A stretch of DNA of 61,733 nucleotides from Melioribacteraceae bacterium (GCA_015493615.1 WGCV01000022.1:80001-141733); one strand, 5' to 3'. Shown: positions 19,216 to 29,045, numbered from the stretch's first letter. Translations and numbers: made by a program. The notes: generated by a model not told the origin, from the sequence alone.

Positions 19216-19857
19216 ATGAGAATGAAAAGAGTTGTATTAAAATTTGTATATTATAGATTCTTGCAAAACATAAAATTGTCATATCGAGTTCGCTACAGTG
19301 AAAAAGGATGCTGTACAAAATATCCCGAAATTCAGCGTATTTGGTTTAACGGCGGCTATGTTGATAAGTTTCGGATGGAAGGGAAGCACTACGACATTGA
19401 CAAAGATGAAAATGAAATTAAACAAAGAGATTTTAGGGAAACAGATTTTTTTACCGGAGCGGCGTTTTATATTGCGGCTGAAACCTTTAATACAATCGGC
19501 GGCTTCGACGAGAAATTTTTTCTTTATTACGAGGATCTTGATTTTTCTTTAAGAGCTAAACAAAACGGAATTACAATTTTATTTTTACCGGAATTACAAC
19601 TGTTTCATCTCGTTTCGGCAAATACCCGCAAATCCGAACGTTCATTGATAAAATTTAAAAATGAAGTTTATTTTTCTCGAATAAAAAATAAGATTATCAT
19701 AATTAAACGATACGCAATCGGAATTTATTTTGTTACTTCGTCAATTAGTTTAATATTAAAAATCTTAAAATATTTTGCGATGTTTTTGTCTGCGGGAGAT
19801 TTTGTAAGCGTTAAGTTTTTATTAAAGAATTTTATCGAAGGTTTAAGAGCAGGATAA
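19216..19857 (+). pseudogene. N-terminally truncated family 2 glycosyltransferase remnant
   Basis: The 213-residue product matches only the C-terminal half of GT2 rhamnosyltransferase-like enzymes: RIWFNGGYVD (about 37-46), the FTGAAFYIAAETFNTIGGFD segment and FFLYYEDLDFSLRAKQNG. The N-terminal GT-A half with the VxIVNYN opening and DxD motif, usually about 100 residues more, is missing, and I cannot find it in another frame upstream since the preceding gene ends five bases before. The first 35 residues look unrelated. It is either a decayed gene or a small domain still expressed from ATG 19216; I favour a remnant. Confidence 0.65.
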
Positions 19858-19864
19858 CGAAAAA

Positions 19865-20503
19865 ATGGTCGAACAATACAAATATAAATTTGCACGGAAT
19901 TATTTTCCGAAAGGCGTCGGCAAAGCGCTTGAAATCGGGATTGGAAACGACAGTCCGTTGATATTTAAGAAAATTTATCCGGACGCGGAATATTACGGAA
20001 TAGATAAAACGCTTGAATACAATTTAAGCGATAAAAGCAAATCTCTTATGGACAAATTTTACTTGATTGATTTGGAGAAAAAATCGCTTGATGTAGCGCC
20101 GGATAATAACTTTGATTACGTAATAATCGCGCATGTAATCGAACACCTTACGAACGGAGAAAAAGTTATTAACGAATTATGCAATAAAGTAAAAAATAAC
20201 GGCGGTTTATACATCGAATATCCGAGGAAAGCGTCGGCGCGTTTCCCTTCGATGAAAGGTACGTTAAACTTTTACGACGACCCGACGCACAAGCGTTTTT
20301 ACGAAATTGACGACTTGAAAAACATTCTCATAAAAAACGGATTTAAAATAATCAAAAGCGGAGTTAAAAGAGATTTTATGAGAATAGTTGGACTTCCGTT
20401 AATGATAATTAAATCATACGCAAAATTGGGATATTTGCGCGGCAGTGTTTTCTGGGATTTGCTCGGTTTCGCGGACTATATTCTCGCTGAAAAAGAAAGA
20501 TGA
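19865..20503 (+). CDS. SAM-dependent methyltransferase (class I)
   Basis: A 212-residue class I methyltransferase. Motif I is ALEIGIGND (about 20-28), the acidic ribose-binding residue follows in YYGIDKT, and motif IV is DYVIIAHVIEHL, typical of the Methyltransf_11/23 group. Its place among glycosyltransferases suggests methylation of a sugar or terminal capping of the glycan. It overlaps the next gene by four bases. Confidence 0.88.
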   Translation: MVEQYKYKFARNYFPKGVGKALEIGIGNDSPLIFKKIYPDAEYYGIDKTLEYNLSDKSKSLMDKFYLIDLEKKSLDVAPDNNFDYVIIAHVIEHLTNGEKVINELCNKVKNNGGLYIEYPRKASARFPSMKGTLNFYDDPTHKRFYEIDDLKNILIKNGFKIIKSGVKRDFMRIVGLPLMIIKSYAKLGYLRGSVFWDLLGFADYILAEKER

Positions 20504-21438
20504 AAAAAATTCTCATCATATCAACAAACGCTATTGGCGATACTTACCTTTCGATGGCTGCAATACCGGTATTGAAAGAAAATTTAAATAATATTGTTGT
20601 GGATTTTGTAATAGAAGAACATTCAGCTTTTTTATTTCAACACGAGAAAACAAGAAAATTAATTATTGTGAAAAGAAGCGTTGCCGATTTGTTTCCCAAA
20701 ATGATTCAAATGCGTAAAGAGAAATACGATTATGTTTTTTCTTTTTTCCCCGGGGTTGTAAATACATTTTTTCTCTTTGGAGTACGAGCAAAATATAAAG
20801 GTGGTTTCCCCAATATTATTAAAAGAACGGAATGGGCAAATAGGAATCAGCGAGGGGTTGTTTTTGATAATCGAAAGATTAAGTTTGTTTATTGGAGAAA
20901 AGAGGAAAATTATCTTGATAGAATGATAATAATATTAAACAATTTTAATTTTGGTTTAAGCGTTTTGCAAAAGTATAATTTAGATGATAGAGAAATTTCG
21001 GAAATCTTTAATAATACGGTCGTTTTGCACCCCTTTTCACGATATGCCGACAGGAGTCTTTCACTAAATCAGATTGAAGCAATTATTGACTTTTTTATTC
21101 AACATGGAGATGTAAATTTTATTATTGTCGGAGACGAAAAGATTCTGAAAATAAATAATATGCCGGGGAAAAAAGTGGAGATAAAAGTTAAACCTCCGAT
21201 TGACGAGTTGGTTTCTCTTGTGCATAGTAAATTATTTATCAGCGTTGACTCTTTCCCGTTACATATTGCGGATGCGTACAATACGAATTTTTTAGGAATT
21301 TTTTCAACAACTAAACCTCGCTCGGTATTGGTAAATTTTAATAAAGCGATTGTTTTTGATGCAAAAGAGTTATCGGAAATTTCCGCTGAAAACATTATTT
21401 CAAAAATAGAGCAATACTTAACGGATAATGAATTTTAA
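20500..21438 (+). CDS. Family 9 glycosyltransferase (heptosyltransferase-like)
   Basis: A 312-residue GT-B enzyme. The opening KKILIISTNAIGDTYLSMAA is the family 9 hallmark (ADP-heptose:LPS heptosyltransferases), and the C-terminal half keeps VVLHPFSRYADRSLS and SVDSFPLHIADAYNTNFLGIF, which line the nucleotide site. Family 9 enzymes usually act on LPS core; here it sits at the end of a polysaccharide cluster. The next gene starts 11 bases inside it. Confidence 0.9.
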   Translation: MKKILIISTNAIGDTYLSMAAIPVLKENLNNIVVDFVIEEHSAFLFQHEKTRKLIIVKRSVADLFPKMIQMRKEKYDYVFSFFPGVVNTFFLFGVRAKYKGGFPNIIKRTEWANRNQRGVVFDNRKIKFVYWRKEENYLDRMIIILNNFNFGLSVLQKYNLDDREISEIFNNTVVLHPFSRYADRSLSLNQIEAIIDFFIQHGDVNFIIVGDEKILKINNMPGKKVEIKVKPPIDELVSLVHSKLFISVDSFPLHIADAYNTNFLGIFSTTKPRSVLVNFNKAIVFDAKELSEISAENIISKIEQYLTDNEF

Positions 21439-22165
21439 AATATTTGACATAAATATTGAGCGAATAAATTATTCGGGATTGCGTGATTTTATTTCATTTT
21501 CCATAAATAATAATAAAAAAAAACTAATCACTTATGTTACGGCGGCTTCATTAAATACGATCTACGAAAATCCGGAATTAAAAAATGTATATCATAAATT
21601 TGATTTGATTCATCCTGACGGAGTAGGAGTTTGTTGGGCTTCAAAATTTTTGTTCGGTAAAAAAGGAGCAACCGAAAAAATAACCGGCTCTGATTTTTAT
21701 CCTATTCTTGAAAAAGAGATAAAAAAGAATAAATGGAGAATTTTCTTTTTCGGTGAAACAAATACAACTTTAAATAAATTACATAATAAAGGAGAATTAT
21801 CGGAATATATTGTTGGTTCGCAAAACGGATTTAATTTTCAAACAGAGAGGTTGATTAAAAGAGTTAATTCGCTTACTCCCGATATTTTAATCGTAGGGAT
21901 TGGTGCGCCGAGACAGGAAAAATGGATAGTTGAAAATCAAGATGATTTGAATGTGAATGTTATTCTAAGCGTTGGGGAAGGAATAAAAGTTTTTGCATCC
22001 GCAGATAAAGTAAGGGGACCTAAATTTATACAAAAAGCGGGACTGGAATGGTTTGTTAGGTTAATTTATAATCCGAGAAAATTTTGGAGAAGATATTTAA
22101 TCGGAATACCGCTTTTTATTGCAAGAATTATTATATTAAAACTTAAAAAGGGGAAGGAGTATTAA
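21428..22165 (+). CDS. WecG/TagA/CpsF-family glycosyltransferase (GT26)
   Basis: A 245-residue GT26 enzyme. Diagnostic segments are YVTAASLNTIYENPEL, DLIHPDGVGVCWASKF, DILIVGIGAPRQEKWI and the C-terminal RLIYNPRKFWRRYLIGIP. WecG and TagA add the second sugar, usually an N-acetylmannosamine type, onto undecaprenyl-PP-linked GlcNAc. That points to an undecaprenyl-linked, flippase-exported glycan. No initiating phosphosugar transferase and no obvious Wzy polymerase is in the window. The C25 gene starts only five bases downstream. Confidence 0.92.
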   Translation: MNFKIFDINIERINYSGLRDFISFSINNNKKKLITYVTAASLNTIYENPELKNVYHKFDLIHPDGVGVCWASKFLFGKKGATEKITGSDFYPILEKEIKKNKWRIFFFGETNTTLNKLHNKGELSEYIVGSQNGFNFQTERLIKRVNSLTPDILIVGIGAPRQEKWIVENQDDLNVNVILSVGEGIKVFASADKVRGPKFIQKAGLEWFVRLIYNPRKFWRRYLIGIPLFIARIIILKLKKGKEY

Positions 22166-22170
22166 GCGCT

Positions 22171-25100
22171 ATGAGGAAATCAGTATTAATCATTCTTTTT
22201 GTTTTTTCGTCGGTTTTATTTTCGCAAACTTCAATTAAAGTAATCTCTTCCAATGCTTTTGAGGCGGAAATTACAATTCCCGAACCGTTTCACAAAATTT
22301 CTCATAAAGGTAAGTTCAGCGTTATTGATTATCCGGAATATAGCAATTATTCAAAAGCGGGGGAATATAAGCTGCCTTATTCAATTTTTACTTTTGCAAT
22401 TCCAAAAGGAAGCGAACCGAAAATAAAAGTTGTTTCTAAAAAGGAAGAAGTTTTAAGAAATGTTGTGCCCGCTCTCAATCCCGAAATTAAAAGATTAAAT
22501 GACTCCACGCTTGTTGAAGTTCCGGCGACCGCGCTTCCCGCTAAGATACAAAATGCAGATGATATTGAGATTCTGAACAAATTTTGGTTCCGCGATTTTT
22601 ATTGCGTTTCCGTTAAAATAAACTCGCATAAATATTTCCCGTCTTCCAATCAATTGAAAGAAATTAAAAAGTTAAAACTGAAATTCCAATTTCAGAATGT
22701 TTCTCTCAAAAATGATTCGCCAATCATTATACGAAACAGTTACGATAAATTGACGCGTTCGTTGATTTCAAATGCGGAAATCGCTGAGCAGTTCCGTTCC
22801 CATATGCCAAATAATCTTCTTGCCGACACAACCGGACAGTGGATAAACTATGATGCAGATTACATTAAAATAGCAGTTGCGCGTAATGGAATATATAGAT
22901 TTTACGGAAGTCGAATTTCAAGTTTGGGATATGATATTTCATCGATTATTCCATCGCAATTGCAACTTTATGAAAGCGGAAATTTAGTGCCAATAATAGT
23001 TTTTGACGGCAACGACGGAAGTTTTGATGAAAATGATTACATAGAATTTTGGGGACATAAAAATCGTCCGAAAGGAAATTATAAAATTATTAATGCGGAC
23101 AATGAAGAGTATAATGAATTTGAAAATCGTTACACCGATACGACTTATTATTTCTTGACTTGGAATAATGGTAACACGAAAAATTTATTTATTCAAGATA
23201 ATTTCAACAATAATTTGCAAGACACTCTTAACTATTATACGGAAATACTGCATTCTGAAAAAAACAATTGGATACAGAATATGAACGGCGATGAAACGGT
23301 CAATCAATTACCGGATTGGAATAAAAATAAAACTTGGTATTGGGGATGGATCGGGTATTGGTCGCCCACTAAAAATTTTTCGTTTTCAGCCGAAGGCGTA
23401 GTTCCGAATAAATCCGCGCGAGCTTATTTTAAGGCTTCCGTAGCGGGACTTAGAAATTATATGCGATTTAAGTTATCGGTTAACAATGTTCAATTAGATT
23501 CGCAACGAGTCAATAAATTTCATCAAGTTTTATTATCCGGCGAATTCGATTCGTCAATACTTACCGAGTCGGGAAATAATTTAAAGGAAGTATGTTTTTC
23601 GGAGGATGGCAATTACGCGGCATATGATTGGTATGAGATCGATTATCCGAGACAACTGAATTTGGTCAACGATTCTTTGACTATAATTGTTCCGAACGAT
23701 GTAAATCCGGGCGAAAAAGTTTTCTCGATTGAAAATGCAACTTCATCTTCATATATGATTTATAAAATTTTTCCTAAACTCAAAAAGATATCAAATTATT
23801 CTGTTAATAATGGGAAATTGTATTTTTCGGACACGGTTAATGTCAATAACAAATATTTTATCTGTCACGAGTCAAACATTCTTTCCCCTCAAAATTATTA
23901 CTCAAAACATTTTATCAATTTGCGCTCTTCTCAAATACAAGCCGATTACATTACAATAACAAACAAGATTTTTGATGATGATGTTGATAACTATTTGAAT
24001 TATATCTCTTCGGAATATAATCTTAATGTGTATCGCGCCGATGTCTCAGATATTTTTGACGAGTTTTCCTTTGGATATCCTTATCCGGTTGGAATTAAAT
24101 TATTCTTGTATAAGGCATATACAAATTGGAAGCAACCGAAGCCGCAGTTTGTTACATTAATCGGAGACGCTTCCTATGATTATAAATATATCAAATTTAG
24201 AAACGAAGGAGTTAAAAGCAGTATAAATTATGTGCCTTCGCGAGGATATCCTGTCGGCGATAATTGGTATGTCGCTTGGGACGAAACCGCTCCTCCTGTC
24301 CCACAATTAATGTTGGGCAGAATTCCGATTTTGAATCCCGATGAATTGGGAAATTACTTAGCGAAATTGCAAAGTGAGAATTCAAAATTGTTTGGCGATT
24401 GGAATAAACGCTCATTATTTTTCTCTGGCGGTAATCCGAATGTATCCGGTGAAATTGAAACTTTTAGAACTACGAGCGAAAGTATAATAAACCAATATGT
24501 AAAACCTAAGCCGTTGGCGGGCAAATACACACATTTTTATAAAACGGTTGATCCGCCTTCTGATTTTGGACCATATACGCAAGAAGAAGTTAATAATGCG
24601 ATAGAAAAAGGGGGCGTTTTTATTTCTTATTTGGGGCATAGCGGGACCGCCACTTGGGATAACGGGATAAATTCGGTTATTCAATTGCAGAATAACGAAG
24701 GAAGATTTCCGTTAATTACCGATTTCGGTTGCTCCACAAATAAATTTGCCGAACCGGATATAGTATGTTTCGGAGAGAGATTTATATTGGATAATAGCGG
24801 AGAGGCAATAGGTTATTTGGGGAATTCTTCATTAGGCTTTTTCACTACTTCCACTAAAATATCAAAAGTTTTTTATGAAAAGATGATATATGATTCCTTG
24901 TACACAATCGGCGAAGCTCATGCTGCGGCAAAAATAGATATGTTTAATCTTTACGGGACATCAAATGTATATCGTATTTTTGCTTATACAAATGTATTCC
25001 TCGGCGAGCCGGTTTTTCAAGTAAAGCTTCCTTATAAACCGAATCTTTCCATAAATAATTCGTCCTTAATAACAGATGTCTCGGCGTTAGATGATCAAAG

Positions 25101-27489
25101 CGATTCCGTGGCAATAAAAATTGTTTATCAAAATCTCGGACTTGCAAATGACAGTTCTTTTAATATAAAAATAGAAGAAAAATATTCGGGAGAAAATATT
25201 CATGAAAAGAATTATCAAAGAATTTTACCGGATTATTCGGATACTTTGGTGTATTTCATGCATACGAAAGGTTTAAGCGGTCCGCATATTTTGAAAGTTA
25301 CATTGGATGATGAAAATGTAATTGATGAAATTTACGAAGACGACAATCAATATAATTTCGAAATAAATGTTTACTCGACGTCAATAAGGGATTTGGTCAA
25401 TTATGATATTGAAAACGGGAATATGAGAGCATTAACTATTGTAAATCCTGTTACAAAAAAACCGTTATCCGACAAGATAAAAGTTTATTTGTCGGATGAT
25501 GGTGAATTTTCGTCGCCTGTAATATTAAATCAACCAATGGGCGCGTTTTACACTAATATAAATTTCCCCGATTTATCGCCCGACAAAAGATATTGGTACA
25601 AATTTAAAATTAATCTCGACGAAGCCGAATTTAGCGTTCCGCGTTCATTTAATACTAAATTAGATTACAAATTCTTGCTTTCGGATTCAATTTCATTTGA
25701 CAAACAATTAAGAGAACATTTAAGTATTGATAGAGTCGGTTTATCGCTTGTCGATGACAGCATAAATATTTCGGTATTGTCTGCCGGTTGGTATTGTGGC
25801 GCTACATGTGTTATTGCATTAAACGGTGAAAATTTATTAAGAAATTCATTTTTTCCGGGGATGGGAATTGTAGTTTTTGATTCTGTTTCGTTTCATGTTG
25901 ATACTACAGCTGTTTTTCCCTTGTTCGGGAATCCTGACAATGTTCAAGCGTTAGCGGATATGATAAATGGAATTCCTACCGGAAAAATTGTAGCGCTTGG
26001 GGTCGCAGATGATGCAAGAAATAATATGTCCACTGAACTGAAAAATGCTATAAAAGCGCTTGGGAGCAGTAAAATAGATTCGCTTCAATTTAGAGGCTCT
26101 TGGGCTATAATTGGTAGGAAAGGCGCGCCTACCGGTTCCGTGCCCGAAGGAGTAAAAGGACCTTACGACGGACAAGTTTATATTGATACGACTTATGTTC
26201 TCAAGAACGCAGAAGGAAACTTAACTACCACTCTTATCGGTCCCGCGCCTCATTGGAAACAGCTGACTGTTTCCGATTCGATACCTGCCGGCAGTTCAAT
26301 TAATTATAGAATTTTGGGGAAGAAATCGGAGAATGTTTATGATACGCTGAATTATCTCAGTTTACATAACGGGAGCGCCGATTTGTCGTTCCTTAATGAT
26401 TCCGGTTACTCTTACATTAAAGTTCAAGCCGATTTTAAGGCGTCTCCCGAAAAAGTTTCTCCTGTGTTTAAGTCTCTCGGAGTCGATTATAACACTAACG
26501 CCGAACTCGGCACAAACTACCAAGTTGTGTCAATCAGTAAGGACACCTTAAAACAGGGAGAGGATGTTAGTTTGAATTTTTATGTTTATAATGTGGGCGG
26601 TTCGACTGCGGATAGTTTTTATGTTAGCGTTGATTTGAAAAAGGGGAACACTTTTGAGCGCAATGTATTCTCCCGATTGGTTGATTCGCTTGGCGCGGGG
26701 AATCGGCGGAAATTCTCGTTTGATTACAACACCGCTTCTTTATCGGGCGAAAATAATTTTACGATTCGTATTGACACTTCAAATGTCGTCCCTGAATTTT
26801 TTGAGGACAACAACTATTATCCGGTCTCGTTTTATGTAGAAAAGGACACTACGCGCCCGACGGTTGAGATTACATTCAACGGTAAGGAAATTTTGGACGG
26901 GGAATATATTTCGCCCGAGCCTGAAATAAAGATAAATCTGGACGACGAAACGCTTGTGCCCGTTACGGATACTTCCGCCGTTACTCTCTTTTTGAATAAC
27001 GAACCGGTTTATTATTCAGGCAATCCCGATATTAATTTCTCTTTCTCATCGGAAAATCCCAAAGTTACCGTTGAATATACGCCGAAACTTAAAAGCGGGT
27101 CTTACACTCTTGCGGTATTGGCAAAAAACGGTTTGGGCACGCTTGCCGACAGTTCGGGTATAATTAAGAATTTTACCGTAAACAGCGAAGCTAAACTGCT
27201 GAACGTTTATAATTATCCGAATCCCTTTAGCGACGATACATACTTTACTTTTAAGCTGACAAGAATCCCGGATAAAATGGGAATTGATATTTACACGGTT
27301 GCCGGAAGATTGATAAATAAAATAATAATCTCTCCAAGCGAACTGAATTATGACTTTAATAAAATTTACTGGGACGGAAAAGATTTTGACGGAGATAGAA
27401 TTGCAAACGGAGTTTATTTCTATAAAATCAAGATGAAGTTTGGCGATAAGGAAATTACGGACATTCGTAAGCTTGCCGTGATGAGATAA
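22171..27489 (+). CDS. C25 (gingipain/PorU-like) protein with ILEI-like domain and T9SS C-terminal signal
   Basis: A 1772-residue secreted protein. Domains in order: signal peptide (1-18); N-terminal region with pro-domain-like beta strands (about 20-590); C25 caspase-fold domain (about 600-960) with catalytic His823 in SYLGHSGTATW and Cys854 in DFGCSTNKF, close to the His-Cys spacing of gingipains; CARDB-like beta sandwiches (about 970-1080 and 1450-1560); a region resembling the ILEI/FAM3 domain (about 1225-1325, with GIVVFDSVSFHVD, PTGKIVALGVADDA and RGSWAIIGRKG); and a T9SS sorting domain (about 1675-1772, with NYPNPFSDDT). The architecture resembles proteins annotated as PorU2, a proposed second T9SS sortase. 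Peptidase versus sortase activity cannot be decided here. Confidence 0.88.
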   Translation: MRKSVLIILFVFSSVLFSQTSIKVISSNAFEAEITIPEPFHKISHKGKFSVIDYPEYSNYSKAGEYKLPYSIFTFAIPKGSEPKIKVVSKKEEVLRNVVPALNPEIKRLNDSTLVEVPATALPAKIQNADDIEILNKFWFRDFYCVSVKINSHKYFPSSNQLKEIKKLKLKFQFQNVSLKNDSPIIIRNSYDKLTRSLISNAEIAEQFRSHMPNNLLADTTGQWINYDADYIKIAVARNGIYRFYGSRISSLGYDISSIIPSQLQLYESGNLVPIIVFDGNDGSFDENDYIEFWGHKNRPKGNYKIINADNEEYNEFENRYTDTTYYFLTWNNGNTKNLFIQDNFNNNLQDTLNYYTEILHSEKNNWIQNMNGDETVNQLPDWNKNKTWYWGWIGYWSPTKNFSFSAEGVVPNKSARAYFKASVAGLRNYMRFKLSVNNVQLDSQRVNKFHQVLLSGEFDSSILTESGNNLKEVCFSEDGNYAAYDWYEIDYPRQLNLVNDSLTIIVPNDVNPGEKVFSIENATSSSYMIYKIFPKLKKISNYSVNNGKLYFSDTVNVNNKYFICHESNILSPQNYYSKHFINLRSSQIQADYITITNKIFDDDVDNYLNYISSEYNLNVYRADVSDIFDEFSFGYPYPVGIKLFLYKAYTNWKQPKPQFVTLIGDASYDYKYIKFRNEGVKSSINYVPSRGYPVGDNWYVAWDETAPPVPQLMLGRIPILNPDELGNYLAKLQSENSKLFGDWNKRSLFFSGGNPNVSGEIETFRTTSESIINQYVKPKPLAGKYTHFYKTVDPPSDFGPYTQEEVNNAIEKGGVFISYLGHSGTATWDNGINSVIQLQNNEGRFPLITDFGCSTNKFAEPDIVCFGERFILDNSGEAIGYLGNSSLGFFTTSTKISKVFYEKMIYDSLYTIGEAHAAAKIDMFNLYGTSNVYRIFAYTNVFLGEPVFQVKLPYKPNLSINNSSLITDVSALDDQSDSVAIKIVYQNLGLANDSSFNIKIEEKYSGENIHEKNYQRILPDYSDTLVYFMHTKGLSGPHILKVTLDDENVIDEIYEDDNQYNFEINVYSTSIRDLVNYDIENGNMRALTIVNPVTKKPLSDKIKVYLSDDGEFSSPVILNQPMGAFYTNINFPDLSPDKRYWYKFKINLDEAEFSVPRSFNTKLDYKFLLSDSISFDKQLREHLSIDRVGLSLVDDSINISVLSAGWYCGATCVIALNGENLLRNSFFPGMGIVVFDSVSFHVDTTAVFPLFGNPDNVQALADMINGIPTGKIVALGVADDARNNMSTELKNAIKALGSSKIDSLQFRGSWAIIGRKGAPTGSVPEGVKGPYDGQVYIDTTYVLKNAEGNLTTTLIGPAPHWKQLTVSDSIPAGSSINYRILGKKSENVYDTLNYLSLHNGSADLSFLNDSGYSYIKVQADFKASPEKVSPVFKSLGVDYNTNAELGTNYQVVSISKDTLKQGEDVSLNFYVYNVGGSTADSFYVSVDLKKGNTFERNVFSRLVDSLGAGNRRKFSFDYNTASLSGENNFTIRIDTSNVVPEFFEDNNYYPVSFYVEKDTTRPTVEITFNGKEILDGEYISPEPEIKINLDDETLVPVTDTSAVTLFLNNEPVYYSGNPDINFSFSSENPKVTVEYTPKLKSGSYTLAVLAKNGLGTLADSSGIIKNFTVNSEAKLLNVYNYPNPFSDDTYFTFKLTRIPDKMGIDIYTVAGRLINKIIISPSELNYDFNKIYWDGKDFDGDRIANGVYFYKIKMKFGDKEITDIRKLAVMR

Positions 27490-27544
27490 ATATCAATTTA
27501 TCAAAATATTTATTACATTTGAAAAACAACAAAAAGAGGTTAAT

Positions 27545-28873
27545 ATGAAAAAAATAGCTGTACTTGTTTTGGCGCTTTTCTTTACGACGCCGGTTTTTTC
27601 ACAGTTTGATTTTAACGATCAAGATGCCGGAATGCTGCAGGGCGGCTTGGGAACTTCGTGGATTAACGGTTCCCCTTATTTTACTTTCAGATTCAGACCC
27701 GAAGTTGCCGTTGGAAAATTCGGAATGGGCTTGGACTTAAACCTTGAATTTAACGGCGACGGTATTCGCGCTGAAGATTTCAAGACCGTCGGCGATTATC
27801 TTGCCATTATCCGCTATATTCGCTGGGGACACAAGCACGATCCTCTTTATATACGCGTTGGCGCGCTCGATTACGCTACGCTCGGCTACGGCAACATAAT
27901 GTATATGTATAATAACAGTCCGAGTTTCGACGCGCGTACAATTGGGCTTTCTTTTGATTTTGACACGGATAAATTCGGGCTTGAAACGGTTTACAGCAAC
28001 TTTGCCGAGCCGGGCGTGCTTGGCGTGCGCGGTTTTTTCCGTCCTCTTAAATTTACCGCGATAGGGGATATTCCTATTATCGGCGGGCTGGAAGTTGGCG
28101 CATCCTACGCTACCGATCTTAACAAAAACGCCGCCGTCCTTGGCGGTTATACCGACGCGAACGGGAAATTTGTCGATACGCTTACGACCGACAGACCTCA
28201 AATTGTTTCGGCTGACGTTGGACTTCCTCTCTTCAAGAACTCGATTTTCGATGCAAAACTCTATTACGCTTTTACCAAAATTCTTGATTACGGTCAGGGA
28301 CAATCCTACGGATTATTATTTAATATGAACTTCCCGCTTCTTGATATTAAGATGAAGTTTGAAAGAACTATGAACGGCAAACAATATCTGCCTTCTTATT
28401 TTGACGCGCTTTACGAATTGGATAGGTTTAGCTACAGTAATAATTCCGTTAGCAGTAAACTTGCTAAACTGCAGAACGCCGATTTGGAAGACGACAACGG
28501 CTGGTACGGGGGATTGCTTGTAAGAGTGCTTGGAACATTTGATATTCGCGGAAGTTACCAGCGTCTTGAAAAAAGCCCGAACAGCGGACTTCTGCATCTC
28601 GGAACAGAAGTGGCGCCCGCCGGAATGCCTTTCCTATTTAGAGCCGGTTACGATAAAACCGACATCGGCGGCGAGACGGAAATTTTCAAGCTTGACGACC
28701 GTTCTCTTTTCTTTACGGAACTCGGTTACAAGCCTTATCCGTTTCTGATTGTTTCAATGGTTTACAAATGGACATTCCAACCGGTATATGACGCAAACGA
28801 CGCGGTCATATCGTACGAACCGCAGAAAAGAATTGAGCCGAGAGTTTCGTTTGTTTATCCTCTTGATTTTTAG
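27545..28873 (+). CDS. Outer-membrane protein, unknown function
   Basis: A 442-residue protein with a signal peptide cut after TPVFSQ and a chain of amphipathic strands ending in RVSFVYPLDF, so probably a beta-barrel. No family is recognised with confidence. An AAGAGG at 27533-27538 precedes the ATG. It lies 55 bases after the C25 gene and before a strong terminator, so it may be cotranscribed with it. Base composition is clearly richer in G+C than the glycosyltransferase genes upstream. A partner barrel for the C25 protein is possible but unproven. Confidence 0.75.
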   Translation: MKKIAVLVLALFFTTPVFSQFDFNDQDAGMLQGGLGTSWINGSPYFTFRFRPEVAVGKFGMGLDLNLEFNGDGIRAEDFKTVGDYLAIIRYIRWGHKHDPLYIRVGALDYATLGYGNIMYMYNNSPSFDARTIGLSFDFDTDKFGLETVYSNFAEPGVLGVRGFFRPLKFTAIGDIPIIGGLEVGASYATDLNKNAAVLGGYTDANGKFVDTLTTDRPQIVSADVGLPLFKNSIFDAKLYYAFTKILDYGQGQSYGLLFNMNFPLLDIKMKFERTMNGKQYLPSYFDALYELDRFSYSNNSVSSKLAKLQNADLEDDNGWYGGLLVRVLGTFDIRGSYQRLEKSPNSGLLHLGTEVAPAGMPFLFRAGYDKTDIGGETEIFKLDDRSLFFTELGYKPYPFLIVSMVYKWTFQPVYDANDAVISYEPQKRIEPRVSFVYPLDF

Positions 28874-28894
28874 AGATAAAATGAATTTCGTTTT

Positions 28895-28924
28895 AAGCGC
28901 AGTCAAACGGCTGCGCTTTTTTTG
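28895..28924 (+). terminator. Intrinsic terminator
   Basis: AAGCGCAG (28895-28902) pairs with CTGCGCTT (28911-28918), followed by a run of T. It ends the outer-membrane protein transcript. Confidence 0.9.
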
Positions 28925-28946
28925 TTTACTGAGGATGTAAATTAAT

Positions 28947-29045
28947 AGGAGGCTTTGCAGAACCTAATTTATATGTCATTTTGATCCTCCGCCTTGGCGG
29001 ATTGGCGGACTTAATATGACAAATTTAGGTTATGCTAAAGTCTCT
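28947..29045 (+). repeat. MITE-like interspersed repeat, copy B (internally deleted)
   Basis: The left end GGCTTTGCAGAACCTA, the ATATGTCATT segment, a GC hairpin (TCCGCC/GGCGGA), then directly the right end AATATGACAAATTTAGGTTATGC. Compared with the copies at 5800 and 61583 it lacks the central 50-60 bases holding the GAATCTC and GGACGG/CCGTCC parts but keeps both terminal inverted repeats. Confidence 0.8.

Noticed and set aside
27737-28303. A 188-codon minus-strand frame opposite the outer-membrane protein gene
   Set aside because: It is antisense to a gene with a signal peptide and barrel pattern, and its own product has no recognisable feature.
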